Source of the DNA: Cyprinodon diabolis
Lineage: Eukaryota > Chordata > Actinopteri > Cyprinodontiformes > Cyprinodontidae
Direction: 5' to 3'
DNA length: 64,000 bases
NCBI GenBank assembly: GCA_030533445.1
Contig: CM060064.1
Span: forward strand, 40,553,287 to 40,617,286
Position numbers and translations under genes: made by a program. The notes beneath the pieces were generated by a model. It made no database searches. It was not told the DNA's origin and was given only the letters and a program-made list of their open reading frames with translations. Below, piece after piece: positions 13,161 to 25,458 of the stretch. Each line of letters begins with the position of its first letter. The first letter of the stretch is position 1.

Positions 13161-13789
13161 ATGGCCTCATTACAGGTGTGGGAAATTCAAGAGACAAGTG
13201 CTGCGAATTAGTTTCTGATATAAGGTCTATGATGCAGACTTCTGCACAACGGTCTGTTTATTTTGTTGTTTCTGTCCCTATTAAATACACCAAATAAATA
13301 AAGTTACAGCGTATGAAGTTTGCAGACTCGTGCCAAAAAGACACCAAATGATCAAAGCAGGAGAAAAACCAAGGAGCTGGAGGTGGATCTCCAGAAACAC
13401 AGACCCACCACTGGCAGCATTCAGGGAACTAAGAATAATATAGAGGACTAGGTGTTCTCTGCAACCACAACCTGGACTAAAGTCACAACACTGATAATCA
13501 TGCAGCCAATTTCAGAGCAAACTGAGTCAGACAGAGACGCGATTATTTAAACTAAAGATATTAAGCAGGACTCTACCATTTATGTAGAACGGCATATGTA
13601 TAAATATCCGAATAAACAGGACAAAATATGAAGATGTAAGAAAGGCTGAAAATTATTTTAGTATTTTGTATTTTCCACACTTGAAAATTGATTTTCTCAA
13701 GTGTCTTTATTTCTAGCGTCCTAATTGTTGCTAAATAATTGAAGTAATTTCCAGTCCTTAACGATTATAGGCTTGGATCAGTAAATACT

Positions 13790-14200
13790 CTAGAAACTTA
13801 GACTTAGACTCAACTCCTTAGACTCAACTTAGATTTAGACTCAATTACTCCTTCAGGGAAATTCTGGTTCCAGTAGTTTATATAGAGTACAAAGAGTTAA
13901 AGCAAGATGCCATTAAAGATAGAAACACAACAGACAATATAAAAAGAGTGTATATAGTACAAATGAGCATAATAAAGTTCCAATGACCTAGAATATGTTT
14001 CCTTTAGATATAAAAACATCAGCACTGTAGAGAGCTAAGGAAAGACTACACAGTAGTTGACTTGGATTGTTGCACTTGTACTGCAGAGATGTACTGACCT
14101 TATACATGAGTAAAAAATTACACAGACTGAGCAGTAGTCAGCATGTACTATTGCACAGGGAGAGAGAAGAATATTTCACATGAGTGACAATATGCAATGT
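13790..14200 (-). repeat. Probable LINE 3'UTR fragment
   Basis: On the minus strand TTTCCCTGAAGGAGTAATTG and TTAGACTC tandem units resemble a LINE tail. TATTGCACA-like motifs occur further in. The family is not assigned. Confidence 0.35.
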
Positions 14201-15149
14201 TTTGCATAAAAATATCCCTAATATAATAAGCCCCCTCCGTTGCCCCTGACGCATAATTCGCTTGTGCCGCCGTCACTGCTTAAGACTCCTGTAAAGAACT
14301 CTAAACACCATTACTCATTAAAATAGCACTTTGGATCATAATGTGGCTTTTAAAGCAGGAGTAAAAAAATATCTATATCAGGAAGCTGGGGATTGGCTGT
14401 GAACACGTGATAGGAACATGATGACACACAGAGACTGATAAGAGCCAATCAGGAAGAGAACTCATTGTTTCCAAAAGTCTCTATTCCAGTCTGTCACCAA
14501 GACAGCATCAGAAATGCAGCGTTCACTCTAAAACAATCACTTTAATGGACTGCCTACTACGGACTCAAAGAGAGCAGAAAACCTGCAGCTATTTTTACAG
14601 ATATTGTTTATATATCTGCAAAAACAAACTTATTGGAGTGTTGATCTTTTAAAGCCCAGGTTTAACCCAACATTGGATATGTATAAAAAGTACAAATGCA
14701 GCACTGTGCAATAGTCTTGGGCTAGATCAATTGATTAAAATAGGTTCAAAGTTAGATTTTCTTCATAAGGGATAATGGTATAGCTTTTAAAGTTTTTCAA
14801 AGGCCTTTCATTGTTTTTTAATTATGTTAATTAATTTCCATTGGGTTTAATCCTGTCCTTTTCTTATGCTGCCTTGAGATATCATGTGCTCTACAGCGAA
14901 AAGACAAACCTAAAGAGGGTGAGATACTGCTTTGTCTTTTCTGTTGCATTTGTTAATTCAAGCACTTCAAGGACACATTTCCCACAGTTTAATTTTGCTA
15001 TATGGCTTATTTTCTTTTTATTAATTAAGCTCTTGTATTTGATGCAGTTTTTATTCCTTGTTAGTGCATGTAAATAAGAGGACATTCAGTTATAAAACTG
15101 CTTTTGTTTGAATTGGATTGGTTTTAAAAGGGCTACAGATATATATTTA

Positions 15150-15425
15150 AAGAGCTTTTTGAATTGACGTAGGTCTATCCTACCGTGTGGACGTCTCATA
15201 TCCACAGCCCTTTCAAGGTGACCCCACAGATTTTCTATCATTTTTTTTGTCTGACTTAAAACAGCATTAAAAAAAATCTAATCTGTGATCGACTCGGCCG
15301 CATACTAGGAATCCAAGTGATGCCTAAAAAATTGAATCTGTCTTTACATTTTAGCAGACACCTGGTGGTTTCGAGGTTGAGTCTCTGGGTTTCTTGACAA
15401 TGCTTCCACCTCCGTGTTTTGAAGG
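15150..15425 (-). pseudogene. Decayed Tc1-family transposase, older family
   Basis: The minus strand reads IENLWGHLERAVDMRRPHGR (15241-15182) and KHGGGSI (near 15420-15400). These are the E-box of DD34E and the GGGS box. Frameshifts separate them and the spacing is shortened. It is distinct in sequence from the three intact copies. Confidence 0.65.
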
Positions 15426-16019
15426 TCTTCATCTTTTAATTTTCCAACCCTAAAAGGCAGTTGATTGTTTTGTCACCTAGAACAGAACTGGCACTTTTCA
15501 GAAATAACTGCTGCTCCTGCCAGCCTCCCTACTAGCTTCCATGTTGTTGTTATGAATATTGTCAGAGAAGCTTCCAGTTCCGTTGTAAGTTTTTCACTAT
15601 TTTATCATTTCTTTAACTACTGAAAGCCGTCTTTATGCTATTCTTTTTATCTTCCGGGTCCCATTCTCCTAGCTTTTAGTAATGAGACCATTTTGACCCT
15701 TTGTTATCATTTTTAACAATGGCTCCAGCCAAACAAAGCATATCAGCAAATGCCAGATAAGTCCCACTAAAAAAAAGGAAATTTTATTTCTAAATAGTAT
15801 AAAATTATAAATGTGAGCTGAGACTAATGTGCAAAATTTAATACAATTGGGCAAAGTTTTGGTTTAAAGCTGTGTTCCCTTTTACAGAAAGGGTGAATTT
15901 TATTTTTCTTTATATGTTATCTTCATTTGTATTTTTTTTTTAATTTAAATTCTAGTTGTTGTGTCTTCCATTAAATGTAGAAAAAGCATTTTGAAACTAT
16001 GAGGTGTTTTAGAATAAAA

Positions 16020-17180
16020 GACTTTCATATTCGCAGTAACAGTCACAAACAGCAGCCTTTAGCTGAAGCAACATAAATCGGCCCCCTGTGTCCCCTCAGC
16101 CCTGCAGGTGAACACTGCCATGTAATATGCAGAAGCAGTGGTGATAATGAGGATTTACATTGACAAAACAAATGCTTACCAATATATCAAACATATTCCC
16201 GCTGCCTGTCCTCTAATCTGGTAAAAAAAAAAAAAAAAAAAAGACAAAGAAAAGAAGGAATCTGTCAGGAAGGTGAAAGGGCTGGGTCACAACAAACAGC
16301 CATTTCATTACTGTGGCTCAAATGTCCCAGGGTTTAATTCAATCACAGGGCGATTATTTTTACTCAGATTCCACTCTGCAGGGAATTGGCTTTCGTGTGC
16401 TGCTGACCTCTTTACACGATGGCCATTTATCCCCCTCAGAAGAATTGTTTGGACGGTTTCATTGTCATATCCCTGAGTGCTGCTGGCTCTGGGTTTGGTG
16501 AGCCGTCACCTATCTTGTTATCTCCTCCTCCTCCTGCTGGTGAGATCAACTCGAGGAAAGCATGCAGAGCTGCATAAAGAAGAAACTTGTTTTAACATCT
16601 ATCTATCTAATTATCTATATATCTATCTAAGTTAAAATGTATATTAAATATATAAATGTGATTACTCGCTAAAGGCCTATATTAATATAAAGAGGACATC
16701 AAGTGTTCCTTCATTTTTTTCTGTTTCCTTTGTTAATTATCATGCAGCACCATCACTAACCACCATCTGTGCTTTAACCTCCATGCTGCCTGTTTCTTTA
16801 AGGCGCCAGCGGCCCCTGAAAGTGTGAATAATATTCAGTAAGGAGTGACGCTTAAGAGGGAAAGCTTTTAGCACATTATCCACTGCCAATTGCAAGGTAA
16901 TCTCATTTGCCAGTGCAGGTCTCTTATTAAATATCTGCACCAGCAGATCTGCATTCAGGAGTCCCCTAATAGGTTTAGCTGCTTGGCCGGTCTTTGGCTC
17001 TGTGTTTGGGTTAGCTGCTGTTTCCCTGAGAAGAGTAAAAGTGACTTTGAGGACACTGAAAAAAACAGGCAACACAGAGGTTACTGCTTTGGGAACATGG
17101 TGCCAGATGCTCCTTGAAATATTTTCAGCTTGCATTGGACTCACACTAGTAACAGATTGTTGTTTTGAGCCAGATCTTGC
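16020..17180. promoter_or_regulatory. Unique upstream block, candidate tbx20 regulatory DNA
   Basis: No transposon features are seen, except the poly-A at 16222-16242 and an ATCT microsatellite at 16601-16630. Base composition is more balanced than in flanking DNA, and there is no coding signal on either strand. A role as a conserved non-coding element is inference; conservation cannot be tested here. Confidence 0.25.
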
Positions 17181-18929
17181 ATTTATTGTGCGTCCTCCCT
17201 CTGGTTGGATTTGTTTTTCATGTATTCATTTTTTTGACTGACTAGGAGCAGTTATAAACTGATAGTTGGGAAAGGGAAAACTTCAGAATAAACAAGGGCT
17301 GCTGTCACTAATTAGACTTTTGCTGAAAAAAGCTCATCTTCCGCTGTTTTGCCTTGATATTTTTTCTGTATTTGCGGAAAGGCAGCAGGTGTGATGAAGA
17401 GTTTTGAAAATTGTACAGTTTGCCTATTCGATTCCTCACCTGGGGCTGAACCAGACCTGCAGAACATTAAGCCTAAGTGAATCTCTGGTGAAATTTTCTT
17501 TCCTGAATTCTCCTTGAAATTTTTACAAATGTTTATTTTGTTCTGAATGGTTTCTTACATGTGAGTCAGAAATGTACCTCTGACCAGCACTCCATAATAT
17601 GCTCACTGTGTTATTTGTCCTATCTTAGCTATTCTTAGCAACCTATTGGATTCAAAATAGCACTTTAAATATTCCTCCTTAATATATGTCAGTAAATTTT
17701 AATTTAAAACGTTTACAACTTTTCTTTACTTTTAATCTATTTTATTTTTTTTTTCACTCATTAGTTAATAACATGACATAAAATAAAATAACTGCAAAGC
17801 TAATTAAAAAGTAAGCCACTGTGAGAGGTGATTTTGAACCTTGATTTAGAGAGACATTATTTTCACAAAACCTCATGTCACTTCAGGCCTCAACCTTCTG
17901 GAATACTAAGCCTATTTCAGCAAGGGAATGCTAAAATTTTCAAACCCTCTAAATAAATAAAAAAATGCGGTTGCTAGATGCTCAAACATTTGATCATGAG
18001 TGATCGGGGTGCACTATAGTGATAAACACATATGGACTATTTATTATCTTTAATGCTTTCAGTGCAATATATCACTAAGTACAATACCAGTGTGATCAGT
18101 GCAGTACAAGAGCTGTAAAATTCAAATAATTCACTTTTTTTTCTTCATTATAGTCATTGACCTTATTGTTTGTCTATACTATGATGTGGTGTCTATGTTA
18201 AGGGTTTTAAATATCTAATTTGCCTGTGACAACAACTTGCCAGGAGGACAGATTGAAATTAGCCTAAAGCTATAATCTGGCATATTTATATTGTCTATTG
18301 TTCATATGCATGGTCCTCTATTTTTTTCAAAATCAATAAAACATTTTAAAAATGTATAAAACAACAAATGATGAAAAGAAACACTTAAAAAAACATGAAA
18401 ATCAAAACACATTGTTCATGCAGTTTTTTTGTTTTTCTTTTTGTTTTTTTCTTTTTAACCAAAATAATAGCTGGGCCAAATATAATTAAATTTCAAACCC
18501 TTTTCTTTTTATTATAAAAAATACAACAAGGCACTTTTTTGTAGACCTGTGTCCCAATCTGTTTGATGCACCTTTTTTTCTGGATGAAATGGATAAAACC
18601 ACCAATTAAGTTGTAATAATACATTTAAATAAGTATAAAGCAGGGGAATTACCATAGGTTAAAAGGCCTTTAAAAAACCTCCACATTTATCTAATTATAT
18701 ATTCTATGCGCCCTTGTCAAACCTTGCTCTTATTCTCCTCCAAGAACTTCCTTTGTTGGTAAATTTCACCCTCTGGATTAAGTGATGCATTAAAATGTCC
18801 TTCATTATCTTTAAAGGGGATCAAGGTAAAGCAAATGTAAAGGATGGTTCATATGGATTCCCTTTTGTTTTGCAAGACATCAAAGGAGTTCTCCTGCATA
18901 TATTAGTCATTTCAGTCTGTCATCAGCCT
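17181..18929. other. AT-rich non-coding DNA upstream of the tbx20 promoter
   Basis: No genes or clear repeats seen. 11691-12394, 13161-13789 and 14201-15149 are likewise empty to my reading. Confidence 0.4.
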
Positions 18930-19456
18930 CTGCAGTCATAAAATTCTCACATTATTACTTCCAATATCTCTCTCTCTCTGTTCTGCTCCAGCTCTGTTTC
19001 CCTGTCTGTCTCTGTTGGCAGCAGCAGGTGATTTAATTGGCTGCTCGCTTTCAGGGCCTCTGTGAGACAGTGGGAGCGTGACGTGGAGGCAGAGGCAGTG
19101 ATTGGAGGGCAGACTGGAATAATAAGGAGAGGCTGAACCGGAGCGGACTGATGCGTCCCAGCCGCTGGCCTCAGATCTGACATCCACCAGGAGACACTTG
19201 TGCGTTCCTCCTTCAACATGAATCCAACAAGACCTCCTGTTAGGCTGCAATAAAACTGCTTGTCTTTCTTTCTGACTGTTAACCTGCACACTTCAGCGAA
19301 GCATTTTTGCGCAGAAAGTCCTTAAATCAAGGAAAAACAGCGCGTAAATTTCTTCAACTTTCTGCCGCTTGGAGCCAAACGGCGGCTGGCATCTCTAGAG
19401 ATTTTCTGCTTTTATTTGATCAGAGGGGAATATTTTGCCTTTTTCACAGCACCGAC
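18930..19456 (+). promoter_or_regulatory. tbx20: Probable tbx20 proximal promoter and 5'UTR
   Basis: This block just upstream of the start codon is GC-richer than its surroundings and holds no repeat I recognise. It includes a TTAATTGG homeodomain-like site near 19033, a GTGACGTGG CRE-like site near 19078, and purine-rich blocks. No clear TATA box was seen, so the transcription start cannot be fixed. Open frames in it on the minus strand look like chance. Confidence 0.5.
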
Positions 19457-19586
19457 ATGGAGTACACGTCATCTCCCAAGCCGCAGCTCTCATCCCGGGC
19501 CAATGCTTTCTCCATAGCCGCCCTGATGTCCAGCGGGAAGTCCAGCAAGGACAAGGAGGCGGAGGAGAACACCATCAAACCTCTGG
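19457..19586 (+). CDS. tbx20: tbx20 exon 1 (residues 1-43)
   Basis: Starts at the ATG and ends after the first base of a Glu codon at a GTAAGA donor. The frame stays open upstream to about 19307 but has no ATG there, so 19457 is the start. It encodes the serine-rich N-terminus with the conserved [18 protein letters not shown] segment. The Nkx-type start of this segment (FSIAALM) resembles an eh1-like repressor motif; that reading is an inference. Confidence 0.95.
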
Positions 19587-20844
19587 GTAAGAAAGGGTTT
19601 TATCTCAGTCACTGCTGGATCCTCTTGACAAAAAATGGCAGTTAAATATTTAATATGTATCATTAAAATGAGAGAAAAGGCTTTGCTTCTTTATCTTTTT
19701 TATGTGAAAAAAAAATGTCAAATAAACGTTGATGTGGAACCGTACATTTAAGCTTTTACGCACAGCTTGGTCCATTTATCACCTGAGGAAGTTTGATACA
19801 CTATCATCGTTTTTTACATCATATTGATATTTGGTCTTATCAATTTGCTGAAAAAAAGTTATTCGTTTTTTTTTTGTTTTGTTTTTTTTTTTTGTTAAAA
19901 AAGTCGTAAAGTTTTTACATAAATACATTTTAGTTTTATATTGTTGTCGGTTTTAATGATAGGGTTTACTCATTATCAGGTACAAGAATAAAAACTCATA
20001 TATTAAGAATCCATGATGATTGTTCTCATTTTTATTGACACGTTTATGGATTTAAATTCCAAAATATAAAAGGTTAATTATTCCACGAAATTTGCTTTTT
20101 GTTTTGTTTTGTTTTTTATTTTGTTGCCTTAGTTTTTTTTCTTATTTCTTTTTTTACTTTAGCCTATTTACTCATAGGGAACCCTCGTATTGTTGAGACT
20201 TTTACATCTTAAGGATTTTTTTTAATGTATCATTCTTTCTGCTTAAAGGCTATAATGTGAAATAAGAACTATCCTCATTTTTATTCTCATCCTCCTAATA
20301 TCAGAGCAATTCGTGGAGAAATCCTCCTGCAACCAGCAGTCCCTGGCTGACTTGTCCTCCCTGGACGGGCACGGGGACTTCAGCGGGAACGCGCCCGCAG
20401 TGTGCACGGAGCCACTCATCCCCACCAATCCCGGCATCCCCAGCGAGGAGATGGCCAAGATCTCGTGCAGCCTGGAGACCAAAGAGCTTTGGGACAAATT
20501 CCACGAGCTCGGCACTGAGATGATCATCACCAAGTCTGGAAGGTAAAGTGTTTGAATGCATTCATGCAGATGCTGCTCTCTAGTCACTCTGAACACATAG
20601 AATATATGAAATGTGGAAAATATAATGAAAGGTGGCCTCTTCCCTTCTTGTCTTTAAATTTATTGTTTTAGGATTTGTGTCTGTCTGTGCTACATGTTAT
20701 GTTTTTATTAAATTGCTTTATTTTTTAAAATGAAATAAATAAAAAAATTGCTGCTCTCTATTTATTTATGTAGGCTACTGGTCAGACGGCGCTGAGAAAC
20801 AATAGAAACCGATTTCACTTTAAAAAAAAACCTGTTTACTGTTA

Positions 20845-20912
<68 letters not shown>

Positions 20913-23900
20913 TCTTTTTTTACTATCAAAGCTGCAGATGAAATTGTCCAGAGAGCTTTTACAAACGAATTTTTTTTTTTTTTTACGCTGGTATAAACAA
21001 AATGACAACTAAAAACTTTCTGAGTCTTCACTTTCAGTAGAGGTTATAACTATTGTCGGGTTTTTGGGGCGTTTTTTTTTTTTTTTTTTTTTTTGTGCTA
21101 CACACAACAAGGGTTAACTTAATTAATGGTTATTTTTAAACGAAAATACTTTCTTTAAATTTAATGCAATGGGTTAATTGTGATAAAGAAGTCCAACATT
21201 TTCAGCACAATTTATTTTACTCTAAAGGCATCACTTTACCACAATAATTTTTTTGTAGCCACATTAAAATAAATTTTTTAAACATATATCCAACCTGATA
21301 TATTTTATTATTTTCATGATTTGATAAACAGGCTGTTTGCATAATTTTTGGTTGTATTTATTTTTTTCTTTTTAAAATCCAATCTAAAATCCCATTAATC
21401 TGATCCCATTTGTCTGCTGTGTCTAGGATCAAAGGTTTATTCAACCTTTATTACATATCCTGTTGTTTTTATGGAGTTAAATCCGTCTCTAACGCTGAAT
21501 CATCCAAATATTCCGTTTACATTTTATTTTTATATTTTCTTTTTCTTTTTCGTTTATTTATTATTTTATTTATCGCAATAATAATAAGAAGAATATTATC
21601 CTATAGGCGGATGTTTCCTACCATCCGGGTTTCTTTCTCCGGGGTTGACCAGGACTCCAAGTACATCGTCCTGATGGACATCGTCCCGGTGGACAACAAG
21701 CGGTACCGCTACGCCTACCACCGCTCCTCCTGGTTGGTGGCCGGCAAGGCCGACCCTCCTCTGCCCGCCAGGTAAACACCACCAAACTGGACATTATTCT
21801 GGATTTTTATCATATTTTCTTTCTATATCAAAGATTAAGATTAAAACAAATCTTTTAAATAGTCGCATTGGTGTCTTGAGTGTAAGCTTTAGCCGCAATA
21901 AGTCTCATATTCTACAAAATAAATAAATAAATAAAAAACAGCAAAAAAACAAAATAAAAAAATAAAAAGAAAAAAATTATTTTATGCTGTTTTAATTTTC
22001 ATTATACCAGGGACAATACAAACTGTTTAGTCTCCTCATCCAACAAGGATTTTATCAATTACTTATTCCCAATATAATCAACATCTTTATAAGAACCAGC
22101 ATTTGCCTCTGCAATTATCATGGGCTACAATTATAATTCAACAATATAATAATAATATCACGTTAAAAGCAATTAAGCAGTACCTTAAAAAAACACAGTT
22201 TTCTGATGCTGAAAGATAAAAGTCTTAAATGCCTCCCTTATTTTCTTGAAAACAAAGAAACGGCTGCTTGTGGTGACATAATAAAGACTATGATGCATTT
22301 TAAAGAAAGAAAAAAAGGGAAAATTTTCATTTCAAACCGTTTTTCACCAACCTCAAAAAATGAGAAGATTTAGCCAGACGTTTTGTGACGATACACTTTG
22401 TGTCAATTAAAATCAATTAAGTTCTGCTCGTTCATTGGTCAAGCGGCCCGTGCTTCGAATTCCTCTGAGCCAATCAGATGTGAGATGTGTTCTCCCGCTG
22501 CAGGTTATACGTCCACCCGGACTCTCCGTTCACCGGGGAGCAGCTGATGAAGCAGATGGTTTCCTTCGAGAAGGTCAAGCTGACAAACAACGAGCTGGAC
22601 CAGCACGGACACGTGAGCGCGGCTTTTCTCTTTTACGAGTTCCTGTTTTTTACAGAAAGAAATATACCCATAAAAAAATAGAGGTCTGACTCAGGTCCAA
22701 GTGTTAGACAATATTTGGCTTCATTTATGCTTTTTTTTCATTTTTGGTTTTGTTTTAATTTTTATCAATTTATATATTTTTTGTCTTTAGGAGGCTAATT
22801 GTCCATTAAATATAGGCTATATATATACACTATATTGCCAAAAGTATTTGCTCACCCATCCAAATTATTGGAATCAGGTGTTCCAATCACTTCCATGGCC
22901 ACAGGTGTATAAATTCAAGCACCTAGGCATGCAGACTGTTTTTACAAACATTTGTGAAAGAATGGGTCGCTCTCAGGAGCTCAGTGAATTCCAGCGTGGA
23001 ACTGTGATAGGATGCCACCTGTGCAACAAATCCAGTCGTGAAATTTCCTCGCTCCTAAATATTCCACAGTCAACTGTCAGCTGTATTATAAGAAAATGGA
23101 AGTGTTTGGGAACGACAGCAACTCAGCCACGAAGTGGTAGGCCACGTAAACTGACGGAGCGGGGTCAGCGGATGCTGAAGCGCATAGTGCGAAGAGGTCG
23201 CCAACTTTCTGCAGAGTCAATCACTACAGACCTCCAAACTTCATGTGGCCTTCAGATTAGCTCAAGAACAGTGCGCAGAGAGCTTCATGGAATGGGTTTC
23301 CATGGTCGAGCAGCTGCATCCAAGCCATACATAACCAAGTGCAATGCAAAGCGTCGGATGCGGTGGTGTAAAGCACGCCGCCACTGGACTCTAGAGCAGT
23401 GGAGACGCGTTCTCTGGAGTGACGAATCGCGCTTCTCCATCTGGCAATCTGATGGACGGGTCTGGGTTTGGCGGTTGCCAGGAGAACGGTACTTGTCTGA
23501 CTGCATTGTGCCAAGTGTAAAGTTTGGTGGAGGGGGGATTATGGTGTGGGGTTGTTTTTCAGGAGCTGGGCTTGGCCCCTTAGTTCCAGTGAAAGGAACT
23601 CTGAATGCTTCAGCATACCAAGACATTTTGGACAATTCCATGCTCCCAACTTTGTGGGAACAGTTTGGAGCTGGCCCCTTCCTCTTCCAACATGACTGTG
23701 CACCAGTGCACAAAGCAAGGTCCATAAAGACATGGATGACAGAGTCTGGTGTGGATGAACTTGACTGGCCTGCACAGAGTCCTGACCTCAACCCGATAGA
23801 ACACCTTTGGGATGAATTAGAGCGGAGACTGAGAGCCAGGCCTTCTCGTCCAACATCAGTGTGCGACCTCACAAATGCGCTTCTGGAAGAATGGTCAAAA

Positions 23901-25383
23901 ATTCCCATAAACACACTCCTAAACCTTGTGGACAGCCTTCCCAGAAGAGTTGAAGCTGTTCTAGCTGCAAAGGGTGGACCGACGTCATATTGAACCCTAT
24001 GGATTAGGAACGGGATGTCACTTAAGCTCATATGTGAGTCAAGGCAGGTGAGCAAATACTTTTGGCAATATAGTGTATGTGAGTCAAGGCAGGTGAGCAA
24101 ATACTTTTGGCAATATAGTGTATATATATATATATATATATACACTATATTGCCAAAAGTATTTGCTCACCCATCCAAATTATTGGAATCAGGTGTTCCA
24201 ATCACTTCCATGGCCACAGGTGTATAAATTCAAGCACCTAGGCATGCAGACTGTTTTTACAAACATTTGTGAAAGAATGGGTCGCTCTCAGGAGCTCAGT
24301 GAATTCCAGCGTGGAACTGTGATAGGATGCCACCTGTGCAACAAATCCAGTCGTGAAATTTCCTCGCTCCTAAATATTCCACAGTCAACTGTCAGCTGTA
24401 TTATAAGAAAATGGAAGTGTTTGGGAACGACAGCAACTCAGCCACGAAGTGGTAGGCCACGTAAACTGACGGAGCGGGGTCAGCGGATGCTGAAGCGCAT
24501 AGTGCGAAGAGGTCGCCAACTTTCTGCAGAGTCAATCACTACAGACCTCCAAACTTCATGTGGCCTTCAGATTAGCTCAAGAACAGTGCGCAGAGAGCTT
24601 CATGGAATGGGTTTCCATGGTCGAGCAGCTGCATCCAAGCCATACATAACCAAGTGCAATGCAAAGCGTCGGATGCGGTGGTGTAAAGCACGCCGCCACT
24701 GGACTCTAGAGCAGTGGAGACGCGTTCTCTGGAGTGACGAATCGCGCTTCTCCATCTGGCAATCTGATGGACGGGTCTGGGTTTGGCGGTTGCCAGGAGA
24801 ACGGTACTTGTCTGACTGCATTGTGCCAAGTGTAAAGTTTGGTGGAGGGGGGATTATGGTGTGGGGTTGTTTTTCAGGAGCTGGGCTTGGCCCCTTAGTT
24901 CCAGTGAAAGGAACTCTGAATGCTTCAGCATACCAAGACATTTTGGACAATTCCATGCTCCCAACTTTGTGGGAACAGTTTGGAGCTGGCCCCTTCCTCT
25001 TCCAACATGACTGTGCACCAGTGCACAAAGCAAGGTCCATAAAGACATGGATGACAGAGTCTGGTGTGGATGAACTTGACTGGCCTGCACAGAGTCCTGA
25101 CCTCAACCCGATAGAACACCTTTGGGATGAATTAGAGCGGAGACTGAGAGCCAGGCCTTCTCGTCCAACATCAGTGTGCGACCTCACAAATGCGCTTCTG
25201 GAAGAATGGTCAAAAATTCCCATAAACACACTCCTAAACCTTGTGGACAGCCTTCCCAGAAGAGTTGAAGCTGTTCTAGCTGCAAAGGGTGGACCGACGT
25301 CATATTGAACCCTATGGATTAGGAACGGGATGTCACTTAAGCTCATACAGTATATATATATATATATATATATATATGTTATG

Positions 25384-25458
<75 letters not shown>

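Noticed and set aside
16740..17144. 134-codon minus-strand frame upstream of tbx20, overlapping + frames
   Set aside because: Opposite-strand frames overlap, there are no splice or codon signals, and no known domain. More likely non-coding regulatory DNA.
18936..19291. Two overlapping ~115-codon minus-strand frames in the tbx20 promoter
   Set aside because: They overlap in different frames and cover the promoter/5'UTR, with no family match.
23257..24145. Long minus-strand frames opposite the Tc1 transposases (up to 295 codons, repeated at 24572-25487 and 59132-59930)
   Set aside because: They are antisense shadows of the transposase, reading into (TA)n as YIYIYI. No family resemblance.
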